Assembly (NCBI GenBank): GCA_910586395.1
Contig: CAJUFX010000004.1
Coordinates: 1 to 64,000, forward strand
Length of the DNA: 64,000 nucleotides
Origin: an uncultured Bacteroidales bacterium
GTDB taxonomy: Bacteria > Bacteroidota > Bacteroidia > Bacteroidales > P3
Reading direction: 5' to 3'
In this document: in pieces, positions 32,738-41,460 of the stretch
Position numbering within the stretch: position 1 is the stretch's first letter
Layout: every line of letters begins with the position of its first letter
Notes under the pieces: model-generated
Databases searched by the model: none
Told to the model about the DNA's origin: nothing
Seen by the model: the letters and a program-made list of their open reading frames with translations, nothing else
Position numbers and translations under genes: made by a program

Positions 32738-34936
32738 TTAAGGTATCACGATTTTGGCATAGGCGCTGCGACCGTCCGCCCCTACGAGCCGCAACACGTA
32801 AACGCCCGGTTCCAGCCCGTCGGCCGGGCATTCGGCGCGGAAACGTTCCCGCCGGCACAGCCGCCCGTCTATCGTACTCAGTTGCAGATAGGTATCGACC
32901 GCCGACCAACCTTCCGGCAACACGATGTGCAACACCTCGCCCCGCAAAGGATTCGGATAGACCCGCAGCGGCTGTGCCGATGACGGCGCGCCACGCCGCA
33001 CGCCCCCCTCGTTGGCCACCGGCCGGCGCGCCGCCATGCCGAATGCCGGCCGCAGCATCAACGCGCCGTGGTACATAATCGGCCGCCAACGCCATGCGTG
33101 CGTTTCGGCATCCAGATAATAGTAATGGGTATGCGCCCGCGCATCGTTGTTTTGGTCGAAACCGAGATTGAGGAACGTGCCGCCGCTCTGACGGATGCCG
33201 ACGAAGAACCGGCCCTGCGGCAACACCATGCCGCCCTCACCTAAATTGTAGGTATAGAAACGGTTGAGGCCTTCCTCAAAAACCGGATAAAGCCAATCGC
33301 TTTCGTAAAGCAAAACGCCCGGCACATAGCCCTCGCCCCGGTCGCCAAGCTCCGCCCGCCACACACAGATGCTGAACGCCGCCGAATTGGCATCGTTGTA
33401 AGAGCGGTTGAAAAACAGCCGCAAGGCCGTCAGCGTATCGGGCTGCCGCAACGAAAAACCGACGGCCAGCGCGCCCCCCGCATACGTGGGGCCCAAGCCG
33501 GCCTCGGCCGTACCGTCGTCGTAAGCGAATTCATCGCCGAAAACCTGAGTAAAGGCCATCGTGTCGTTACGCGGACAGAAGTCGGCCGTATAAGCGGTAT
33601 CGGCATCTTCCAAGTCGCCGCGGTACTGCACGATATGCTCCAGACGGCAGACGCGCGGCGCCGTCGCGTCCCCGGCCGTCCAGTCGGCGAAGTCGTAGCC
33701 GAAGGCCGCCGGCGACAAATCCGGTTCGGTCGTATAGCCGCGTTGCACGAACGGATAGATGACGGCCTGCGCCATGCTGTCGCCCGGATACGTGTACAAA
33801 ACCGCGCCGTCGACGTCGCGCAACACATACCGATACCCGGCTCGCGCCACCTCCTCACCCAAATGGGTCATCTTAAAACCGAATGTCTTGCGCAGGTCCG
33901 ACGCATTGAAATGCCGCCACGGTACCCGCATATAGTCAGCCGTCACGGTCGGCGCGGCCTCCACGAAAGCCATGTCCGTCTGCCGCGTCCGCCCCGGCGT
34001 CCGGCCGTAATGCAGATATACATAGTCGATATGCCACTGCCCGCCGCCCGTCCGCAAGTCGCGGTCCACCGACGAATAAGCCCGGAAACGGAACCTGAAA
34101 TCGCGTTTGTTGAAACCGGGCGTCGTGATCGGAACCTCCACATAGCGGAAAAAATCCATATCCTGCACCTCATGCCGACCGGCGCTATCGAGTAACGGGC
34201 AGAACTCCGAAAGGCTCATGCCGTCGCTGCCCCACATCCGCACCCACATCGACAGTTCTTCGCTGTAGAACTCCAGCAACAGACGGTCGGACGCGTTCGG
34301 GCTCTGGCCGCGGTTCGTGCTGTCCCACAGACTGCCCCAACCGCCGCCCGGCTGATAATAGAAACTCAAGATGATGGAATCCCCGGTCGTCAAGGCGCGC
34401 GGCACAGGGTCGAAGACCGAATCCAGACGGATGGGACGCGACGTCAGCGTGTCGGCCGAAAACGAAACGCCTAGGCCGCCGTGGCGGTAAAGCGCCCCCT
34501 TTTCGTCTATGGCGTCGAACGTCGCCACGCCGTAAGTAGGCGGATAAAACGCATAGGCGTTATTGACAAAGGCCGATTTATCCTGCCATAAGTCCGGATC
34601 GGGATAAGGCCCTTCGTAGGAAAAATCGTCGAAAAACGGCAACAGCACCGAACCGCCGGCCTGTGTTCCCAAGTGGCCATCCGACCGCATACCGGCCGCC
34701 GTCTGCCCGGCATAAGCCGCTTCAGCCGTCCGTTCCAAAAGCGCGTTGCTACTTAGTTTTTGCAAACGCAAACCGGGGGCGGCCGTATCGGCTGTCCCGG
34801 CAAAGGGCGCTGCAAACATCCCCGCGGACAACGCTACCAACGGCGCCGCACAGGCGAAGCCACCGCCAAACCCTAGGCCGCACAGACACGCGAGCGTCCT
34901 CCCGATCAGCCGAAGCCCGAATTTCCTATTCTTCAT
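32738..34936 (-). CDS. Secreted protein with type IX secretion C-terminal sorting domain
   Basis: The product has 732 residues from Met 34936 (MKNRKFGLRLIGRT, then a signal peptide ending near FACA); the frame is open 24 codons further up but there overlaps the PASTA gene. The middle consists of beta-sandwich modules with phrases such as PFFDDFSYEGPYPDPDLW and HWxxDYVYLHYG-like stretches, the jelly-roll type seen in choice-of-anchor domains. The last 75 residues are a T9SS type A sorting domain: LRVYPNPLRGEVLHIVLP, LSTIDGRLCRRERF, and GLEPGVYVLRLVG ending in AKIVIP. It should be exported and fixed to the cell surface. It overlaps the PASTA gene by 11 bases, so it is translated with it. Confidence 0.88.
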   Translation of the reverse strand: MKNRKFGLRLIGRTLACLCGLGFGGGFACAAPLVALSAGMFAAPFAGTADTAAPGLRLQKLSSNALLERTAEAAYAGQTAAGMRSDGHLGTQAGGSVLLPFFDDFSYEGPYPDPDLWQDKSAFVNNAYAFYPPTYGVATFDAIDEKGALYRHGGLGVSFSADTLTSRPIRLDSVFDPVPRALTTGDSIILSFYYQPGGGWGSLWDSTNRGQSPNASDRLLLEFYSEELSMWVRMWGSDGMSLSEFCPLLDSAGRHEVQDMDFFRYVEVPITTPGFNKRDFRFRFRAYSSVDRDLRTGGGQWHIDYVYLHYGRTPGRTRQTDMAFVEAAPTVTADYMRVPWRHFNASDLRKTFGFKMTHLGEEVARAGYRYVLRDVDGAVLYTYPGDSMAQAVIYPFVQRGYTTEPDLSPAAFGYDFADWTAGDATAPRVCRLEHIVQYRGDLEDADTAYTADFCPRNDTMAFTQVFGDEFAYDDGTAEAGLGPTYAGGALAVGFSLRQPDTLTALRLFFNRSYNDANSAAFSICVWRAELGDRGEGYVPGVLLYESDWLYPVFEEGLNRFYTYNLGEGGMVLPQGRFFVGIRQSGGTFLNLGFDQNNDARAHTHYYYLDAETHAWRWRPIMYHGALMLRPAFGMAARRPVANEGGVRRGAPSSAQPLRVYPNPLRGEVLHIVLPEGWSAVDTYLQLSTIDGRLCRRERFRAECPADGLEPGVYVLRLVGADGRSAYAKIVIP

Positions 34937-35741
34937 AATCCTCATCGGTAAAATCCGTCCAATCATCATCCAGCGAAACGCCCGTCTCCGCATCCACCGC
35001 CGCGGCATCTACAGCCGCCACGGTATCCAGGCACGTACTGTCCACCTCATCTTTCCGCAACCGGTAACGCGGCCCCTTTATCTTGTCCGAAACGCCTATC
35101 TCCAGATCCACACGCGCCCCTTTCGGAATCGGCATACCGGCTTCTATCGCCTCGCCCGCATAGAACTGCCCCAATACGGCGCCGCCCGCCACAGACGGCA
35201 CATAGGTGACGCGCCCGGCCTGCAAGCCATAAGTCTCCAACAAAGAAAGTGCCTGACGGTGCGACAAATCGATTAAATTCGGCATCGCGATGCGCGGCCG
35301 TTCGAAAGCCGCCGTCACGACATAGAACGTGCGCCGCCGCTTGACGATATCGCCCGGCTTGGGCGTATGCGAAACCACCGCGCCCGGACGCTGCGAGAGG
35401 TCGAATACCGAATCCCGTATCACGAACCGGAACGCATAGCGTTCTTCGAGCGACTGCAATTCCGCCAGCGTATAGCCGCTCATGTCCGGCACGCGGATCT
35501 GCTGGCCGTGATGCGTGAAAAACTTCAGCGAATACAGGGCTACCACCACCAGCAGCACGACGATGAGTATCATCAGCGCGATCTGTTTCCAGAAATCGAA
35601 CGTCCGGATGTATTCCCACCACGTCTGCTTCGGTTTCTGCCGACCGCGCGGGGCAGGACGTGACCCGGCGCGCGTCCCGACCGATGCACCGGCCCCGGCA
35701 CGCGCCTGTTCCCGTTTGTTTCGTCTGCTTCTATTATCCAT
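34926..35741 (-). CDS. PASTA domain membrane protein
   Basis: The 271-residue product has a basic N-terminal cytoplasmic part (about 50 residues), one membrane helix (ALMILIVVLLVVVALYSL) and an extracytoplasmic region with PASTA-type units, recognisable in IRVPDMSGYTLAELQSL, AVVSHTPKPGDIVK and IAMPNLIDLSHRQALSLL with GAVLGQFYAGEAIEAG. PASTA modules bind peptidoglycan fragments in other proteins; no kinase or penicillin-binding domain is attached, as is usual for the Bacteroidetes family. A Glu/Asp-rich tail ends the protein. It lies between polA and the T9SS cargo gene, an arrangement seen elsewhere in the phylum. Confidence 0.88.
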   Translation of the reverse strand: MDNRSRRNKREQARAGAGASVGTRAGSRPAPRGRQKPKQTWWEYIRTFDFWKQIALMILIVVLLVVVALYSLKFFTHHGQQIRVPDMSGYTLAELQSLEERYAFRFVIRDSVFDLSQRPGAVVSHTPKPGDIVKRRRTFYVVTAAFERPRIAMPNLIDLSHRQALSLLETYGLQAGRVTYVPSVAGGAVLGQFYAGEAIEAGMPIPKGARVDLEIGVSDKIKGPRYRLRKDEVDSTCLDTVAAVDAAAVDAETGVSLDDDWTDFTDEDYEE

Positions 35742-35798
35742 ATTTTCTCAACTTTCATTCAACGGTACCCTGCGGCACCCTGATACACCACGCCCGAC

Positions 35799-38663
35799 TT
35801 AATGGGCGTCCGACCAGTTTTCGGCCGCCTGCATCTCCACCTCTATCGGCACCTGAAGCGGCAACGCCTGCTTCATCTCCGTCTCAACCAAGTCTCGCAA
35901 AGCCGCAAGTTCGGCACGCGGTACGTTGAAAATCAATTCATCATGAACCTGCAACAGCATGCGCGCCGCAAAGCCCTCTTTTTTCAGCCGGCCAGCGATC
36001 CGGATCATCGCCAGTTTAATCATATCGGCCGACGTACCCTGTATCGGCGCGTTCACGGCATTGCGCTCGGCGTAATTGCGCACGACCGCGTTGCCGGAAA
36101 CGATATCCGGCAAATAACGGCGACGACGGCACATCGTCTCCACGTAACCTCTCTCGCGGGCCGTTTCCAACACACCCGACATATAGGATTTCAGACCCGG
36201 ATATTGCCGGAAATACTTCTCTATGAGTTCGGCCGCTTCCTTGCGGCTGATTTGCAGACGTTCGGCCAGCCCGAAAGCCGATATGCCGTAAATGATACCG
36301 AAATTGACGGTCTTGGCCATGCGCCGCATCGCGGGCGTCACCTCCTCCAACGGCACGTTGAACACCTTGGCGGCCGTGGCCGTATGCACGTCCTTGTGGG
36401 CGGAAAAGTCCGCCTGCATCGATTCGTCGCCGCTCAGCGAAGCGATAATCCGCAATTCTATCTGCGAGTAGTCGGCCGAAAGCAGCAAATCGTCGGCACC
36501 GTAAGGCACGAACGCCTTGCGGATTTCGCGCCCCATTTCGTTGCGGACGGGAATGCTCTGCAAATTGGGATTCGTCGAACTCAGACGTCCCGTCGAAGCC
36601 ACGGCCTGATTGAACGTCGTATGAATACGCCCCGTCTGCGGGTCAATCAGTTGCGGCAAGGCTTCGGCATAAGACGATTTAAGTTTGCTCAAGCTACGGT
36701 ATGAAAGCACTAAGTTGACGATCGGATGTTTATGCGCCAATTTCTGCAAAACGTCCTCGGCCGTACTCCATTGCCTGGTCTTCGTATGCTGGGGCTTGTC
36801 GGTAATCTGCAATTTTTCGTAAAGGATTTCCCCCAATTGCTTGGGTGAACCTATGTTGAAAGACTGGCCGGCCAAGGTGTAGATTTCCTGACTCAAAGCC
36901 TGCATCTTCCGCTCCAACGTCTGTCCGAACGCCTGCAAGCGTTCCGGTTCGACCTTGACGCCGTCGGCCTCCATCTGTGCCAGCACGTAAACCAACGGCA
37001 TCTCCATGTCTTCGAACAACGTCATGCTTTCAGTCGCTTCCAGACGTTCCCGCAAGGTCTCCCATACCGGCCACGCATAAACGGCTTCCTGCAGGCAACG
37101 GCCCGCGGACGTGGCGGCCGGCAGGCAACGTTCATGCAACACCGACTCCACGATACGCGCGAACTCATGCGCATTTTCAGGATCCGACACATAATGCGCC
37201 AGCAAAACATCCCGGCAGGCCCTGCATTCGGCCAGACGTTCAACATCCATGCCCGCATGGCGGCACAGATGCCAAAGCCGTTTGACATGATAGACGGCCC
37301 AAACGTGTCCGCGCGCCAAGACATGGCTTTCGAACCAAGCCTTTTCGGCTGGCGAGGGCACCTGCGGCAAATCGTAACGGAATACGCCTTGCTGCGGGTG
37401 TCCGAACATCCAGCACGTCATGTCGGCGTAACGCCAGTTGTTTTCGTCGCTACACGCCACGGCCACGGCCAAAGGTTCTTCCGTGCCGAACACACGGCCG
37501 AATTCCCGTTCCAGCGTTTCAAAATCCGCCCATGCCTGCGTCTTCGCGCCATAGACGGTCCCGGCAACCGTTTCCGGCCGGACATCGGCCACAGACGGAT
37601 TGGCCGGGGTTTCCGTCAGCGATGAAAACAAATCGGGTCCGGCCGGTACGGCGGACTTAGCCAGCCGGCCGCGACGACGGGGCGTCGAACCGGCCGCCGT
37701 TGCGGCCGGTTCGACCGGAACCGACATCGGTACGGCCGCTATCGCCTGAACCGCCTCTTCCGCAACCGTAAAACCGTAAAAATCCCACAGACGCCCGACG
37801 AAACCGCGCATCTCCAATTCTTCGAGCAAAGCCTCGGTCGCCGCTTTGTCGGGGCGTTCCAAGCGAAGCGCCTCCTCATTGAAAGCGACGGGGGCGTCCA
37901 ACATAATCGTCGCCAACCGCTTGGAAAAAAGCGCCTGCTCCGCATGCGTCTTAATCAACCCGCCCATGCGGACGGGCGTTATCGCGTCGCTGTGCGCGAT
38001 CAATTCCTCTATCGTATCGAATTGCTGCAACAATTTCTTCGCCGTCACCATGCCGACGCCCGGAACGCCCGGAATATTGTCGGACGCGTCGCCGCCCAAG
38101 CCCAACAAATCGATGATCTGGGTCGGAAACTTGACACCGTAACGCTCACAGACTTCCGGTATGCCCAAAATCTCGACGCCACGCCCCTTGTACGGCGGTT
38201 TGTACATGAATATGCGTTCGCCGACCAACTGTCCGTAATCCTTGTCGGAGGTCACCATATAGACGGTATAACCTGCCGATTCGGCTTTCTTGGCCAAGGT
38301 CCCCACCAAATCGTCGGCTTCATAACCCGGCATTTCCAGAATGGGAATCCGCAAGACTTCCAAAAACTGCCGTACGTATGGCAGGCAACGGCTTAAATCC
38401 TCCGGCATTTTCTCGCGGTTGGCCTTATAGTCGGCATACGCCTCGTGACGCGTCGTGGGGGCCTGCGTGTCGAAAGCCACGCCGATATGGGTCGGCCGCT
38501 CTTTTTTCAACAGATCCAACAATGTATTGGCAAAGCCGAACACGGCCGACGTATTCAAACCTTTGGAATTGATGCGGGGGCTTTTGCTTAAGGCGAAATA
38601 GGCCCGGTACACCAAAGCCATACCGTCTAGAAGAAACAGTTTCTTATCCGTCTGTGGCGTCAT
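35799..38663 (-). CDS. polA: DNA polymerase I with degenerate proofreading domain
   Basis: The 954-residue enzyme fills gaps and removes RNA primers. The 5'-nuclease part (residues 1-290) has LFLLDGMALVYRAYFAL, GYEADDLVGTLA, TSDKDYGQLV and DNIPGVPGVGMVTA. The polymerase part has motif A SADYSQIELRIIAS (near 730), motif B RRMAKTVNFGIIYGIS (near 780) and motif C LLQVHDELIFN near the end. Between them, residues about 378-545 occupy the place of the 3'-5' exonuclease, but the DxE motif reads VACSDENN, and the other two acidic positions fall at HVKRLWHL and at a segment with no Asp, so all metal ligands appear lost. The linker 305-360 is low in complexity. The gene heads the PASTA/cargo/rluD cluster. 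Confidence 0.95.
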   Translation of the reverse strand: MTPQTDKKLFLLDGMALVYRAYFALSKSPRINSKGLNTSAVFGFANTLLDLLKKERPTHIGVAFDTQAPTTRHEAYADYKANREKMPEDLSRCLPYVRQFLEVLRIPILEMPGYEADDLVGTLAKKAESAGYTVYMVTSDKDYGQLVGERIFMYKPPYKGRGVEILGIPEVCERYGVKFPTQIIDLLGLGGDASDNIPGVPGVGMVTAKKLLQQFDTIEELIAHSDAITPVRMGGLIKTHAEQALFSKRLATIMLDAPVAFNEEALRLERPDKAATEALLEELEMRGFVGRLWDFYGFTVAEEAVQAIAAVPMSVPVEPAATAAGSTPRRRGRLAKSAVPAGPDLFSSLTETPANPSVADVRPETVAGTVYGAKTQAWADFETLEREFGRVFGTEEPLAVAVACSDENNWRYADMTCWMFGHPQQGVFRYDLPQVPSPAEKAWFESHVLARGHVWAVYHVKRLWHLCRHAGMDVERLAECRACRDVLLAHYVSDPENAHEFARIVESVLHERCLPAATSAGRCLQEAVYAWPVWETLRERLEATESMTLFEDMEMPLVYVLAQMEADGVKVEPERLQAFGQTLERKMQALSQEIYTLAGQSFNIGSPKQLGEILYEKLQITDKPQHTKTRQWSTAEDVLQKLAHKHPIVNLVLSYRSLSKLKSSYAEALPQLIDPQTGRIHTTFNQAVASTGRLSSTNPNLQSIPVRNEMGREIRKAFVPYGADDLLLSADYSQIELRIIASLSGDESMQADFSAHKDVHTATAAKVFNVPLEEVTPAMRRMAKTVNFGIIYGISAFGLAERLQISRKEAAELIEKYFRQYPGLKSYMSGVLETARERGYVETMCRRRRYLPDIVSGNAVVRNYAERNAVNAPIQGTSADMIKLAMIRIAGRLKKEGFAARMLLQVHDELIFNVPRAELAALRDLVETEMKQALPLQVPIEVEMQAAENWSDAH

Positions 38664-38724
38664 TTCTTTCTATGGTATTTCGTGTTTTTCAAAACACCTT
38701 TTCCGGATTCGCGACCCAAGCGAC

Positions 38725-41421
38725 TCACTTTCCGTAATGAGTTTCATAGTAGGCCCTGTAAGCGTCCAAATCCTGCGTCGCGCGGAGCGTTTCAAAATTA
38801 TCTTCGGAAATCTCGCCCCAAAAACCGTCTTCAGGCTTTACGGACGAAAAGACATACGCATTGGACGACAAATTCTTGGCATAATCGTTCGCCCTTTCGA
38901 AATCCCGGAAACCGGAAATCACGAACATCAGATCGTTTTCGCCGAATGCTTCGGTCGCGACCTCCAAATCCAAATCCGAATAGAACTTGTGGTTGATGTC
39001 TTCTATACGGACCCGCATCGCGCGGATGTTGAGTTTCTGCCTTTCACAGATGAAAATCACGTGATGCGCCGCATAAGGGTCTTTCTGCACGAAAGCCGTT
39101 TCCTCTACGACGGCCTCCGCAGGCGTCCCACCCGCATCCTGCGCCAAACGGCTATCCACGGGCTGAACCGCAGGCGTCTCCGGCTTGGGCATCCGCTTGA
39201 CCTCCCGTCTCGCACGCTCCAGCAACACGTCGATCCGCTCCGTCAGTTCATGATCCGGATAAGAATTCTTGAAATTCTCCAACAACGCGATCATTTCCTC
39301 GTAACCGGACGTATGTGCCAGCCCGACCGCCCGCAGAAACATGAGTTGCGGCTTGAACGCATTGACCGGATAGCGCTGTTCTATGCGGTTGACGGCATCC
39401 AACATCTCCACAAAACGATTCGCGGCAAAAAACTGATAGGCCTGTTCGTACCACGTTTGGACTTCCTGTTCTCCTTCGGCCAATTTCTGGAAATACGTGG
39501 GGTCGTTGATGCGTTTGTCCTGTTCCGTCCCCGGATATTGCTGGGCCAACAAAGCGGCATACTGCTTGTAATGGACTTCGTCGCCGCGTTTATGGTAAAT
39601 CTTGCAAAGGTTTTCGTATGCGGAAGGGATATAAGCCGACTGCGGATATTCGTCTATGAGCCGCAGAAAATAAGGTTCGCCCTGCCGGTCTTCGTCCAGA
39701 CGGTCGAAATAAACGACGCCGACATAATACAGCGCATGCTCTATGATGGAATCGAATGGCTTCATCGCGCTGTCGCTTTTCGGTATGGAAGTCAGATAGT
39801 ATTCGGGATCTTCCGGTGTCAGTTCCTTGGCGGCCGCTTCTTCCACGCCGGCCGCTTCTTCGTCCAGTTCGTCCTGCAAGGCATGCAAAGCCGCCGCCGG
39901 GGGCTTGGAGGCGAAACACCAAAGGTCTTCCAGTTGCCGGCGGCCCCATTTGCGCACAAACTCGTTGTAGCCCGCCGAACGCGCCTGATTGTTGTAGAAA
40001 TACCACGAAGCCGCCGCGCCCGACATCGGCGCCGACGCCCCGGTCCTGGCGGCCGTCTCCTCCGCCTTGCGCTGTGCCTCCGCCTGCCGCCGCTTGTAAT
40101 CGTCCACCTGCTGCCTGCCGTATGCCAGCCGTTCGGCCTCGTTCATGCCGTACAGCATCTTGACCGTATCGGCCGCACTCAACACACGGTAATGCGAAAC
40201 CAACTCGGCCAGATACTTGCTGCGCGAGGTCACCGTATAATAGTCTTCGTCGTCTTCGGCCACATTCTGCGCGGCCATCGCATAATAGCGTTCCGCGCCG
40301 ATATAATCGGCCTTGTCGTAATAATATTCCGCCAATTTCTTGGCGGCCAACAGCATACGCGCCGCATCGCCGGCACTGGCCTCCAGCGAAAGGTTCATGT
40401 AATCCACGCCCGTTTCCTCGTCGCCGTCCGTAAACGCGATTTCGCCCAAAACGTAGTAAATACGGCCGAAATAGGTCGAATTTTTGGGGTCTTTCAGCAA
40501 ACGCTGCAACGTCTTGATGATGTCGTCGGCCGAAAAACTGGCCGGGTCGTAACACAGGGCGCGGTTCAGCGTCGCGTTGAACGACATGGCCAAAGGCGGG
40601 TTCAATTTCAGGCAGGCTTTATAGTAATTGTTGGCTTCGAAATTCGCCCCCTTGCGTTGGGCCAACTGCCCGAGGATAAACAGAATGCGCGCCTGCTGGT
40701 CGCGGTCTTTGAGCAAGCCCAAGGCCTCCTGTAAATACGGTTCGGCCTTGTCGTATTCCTCCTGAAACAGAAAATACTCGGCCTGCACCTGCGGCAACAG
40801 CACACGCGTTTCCTTGCGCAATTCTTTCTCCGGTTGCTGCGCCACGCGCGCCAGGAAACCCACGGCCATATCGAACTCGCCCTCCTGTATGTAAGTGCGG
40901 GCCGACCACAACATGGCATCGAAGTGTTCGGGATTTTTGGCGAAATCGGACATGACCATGTTGAGCACCATGCGCGAGCGCGAGAAATCGCGTTGATAGA
41001 AAAGCCCCTGCGCCATAAGCAGATACGCGTCGTCTATAAACTTGACGTATTCGACGCCCCGTTCGATGATCGAATGCTTCTTGACCGCGATCATCGCCTT
41101 TTCAATCACGCGGTTCGTATATTGGGAAGTCAGCGCCGTGTCCCGCTCCGAACCGGTCTTGAGCACCGGCAACACCTCGTAATAATTCTCCGTAACTTCC
41201 TCCTTGATAACGGTCTCCACCTGTTTCAAGGCTTCGACGCCATTCCAATAGACATTATAATAGGAAGTGAGGTTGTGGTAGTTACGCGTGAAAAAATTGT
41301 TCTTTTTCGTAGAACAAGCCGCAAGGCAAAACAAGCCGGCAAGGCACAGGCCCCACCGGCACCATTTTGCTATTCGGTTGGCAGAGGTTCGCACAATCAT
41401 AGGCATTTTCCGAAACGGCAT
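38725..41421 (-). CDS. porW: Type IX secretion lipoprotein PorW/SprE
   Basis: The product of 898 residues (or fewer from Met 41406 or 41400) has a signal peptide and lipobox (GLFCLAACSTKKNNFF), and just after it the family signature NYHNLTSYYNVYWNG. The rest is a chain of TPR-type helices (ARTYIQEGEFDMAVGFLARV; AEPYLQEALGLLKDRDQQAR; LGQLAQRKGANFEANNYYKA; QSAYIPSAYENLCKIYHKRG), with a Lys/Glu-rich linker. PorW is an outer-membrane lipoprotein that links the T9SS ring and motor parts and is needed for cargo export and gliding. Its presence agrees with the cargo genes in this window. It is found next to polA, not with other por genes. Confidence 0.88.
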   Translation of the reverse strand: MPFRKMPMIVRTSANRIAKWCRWGLCLAGLFCLAACSTKKNNFFTRNYHNLTSYYNVYWNGVEALKQVETVIKEEVTENYYEVLPVLKTGSERDTALTSQYTNRVIEKAMIAVKKHSIIERGVEYVKFIDDAYLLMAQGLFYQRDFSRSRMVLNMVMSDFAKNPEHFDAMLWSARTYIQEGEFDMAVGFLARVAQQPEKELRKETRVLLPQVQAEYFLFQEEYDKAEPYLQEALGLLKDRDQQARILFILGQLAQRKGANFEANNYYKACLKLNPPLAMSFNATLNRALCYDPASFSADDIIKTLQRLLKDPKNSTYFGRIYYVLGEIAFTDGDEETGVDYMNLSLEASAGDAARMLLAAKKLAEYYYDKADYIGAERYYAMAAQNVAEDDEDYYTVTSRSKYLAELVSHYRVLSAADTVKMLYGMNEAERLAYGRQQVDDYKRRQAEAQRKAEETAARTGASAPMSGAAASWYFYNNQARSAGYNEFVRKWGRRQLEDLWCFASKPPAAALHALQDELDEEAAGVEEAAAKELTPEDPEYYLTSIPKSDSAMKPFDSIIEHALYYVGVVYFDRLDEDRQGEPYFLRLIDEYPQSAYIPSAYENLCKIYHKRGDEVHYKQYAALLAQQYPGTEQDKRINDPTYFQKLAEGEQEVQTWYEQAYQFFAANRFVEMLDAVNRIEQRYPVNAFKPQLMFLRAVGLAHTSGYEEMIALLENFKNSYPDHELTERIDVLLERARREVKRMPKPETPAVQPVDSRLAQDAGGTPAEAVVEETAFVQKDPYAAHHVIFICERQKLNIRAMRVRIEDINHKFYSDLDLEVATEAFGENDLMFVISGFRDFERANDYAKNLSSNAYVFSSVKPEDGFWGEISEDNFETLRATQDLDAYRAYYETHYGK

Positions 41422-41460
41422 TGCGTTATCGAACAGGCGGACGAGCCGACGGCACCGGCC

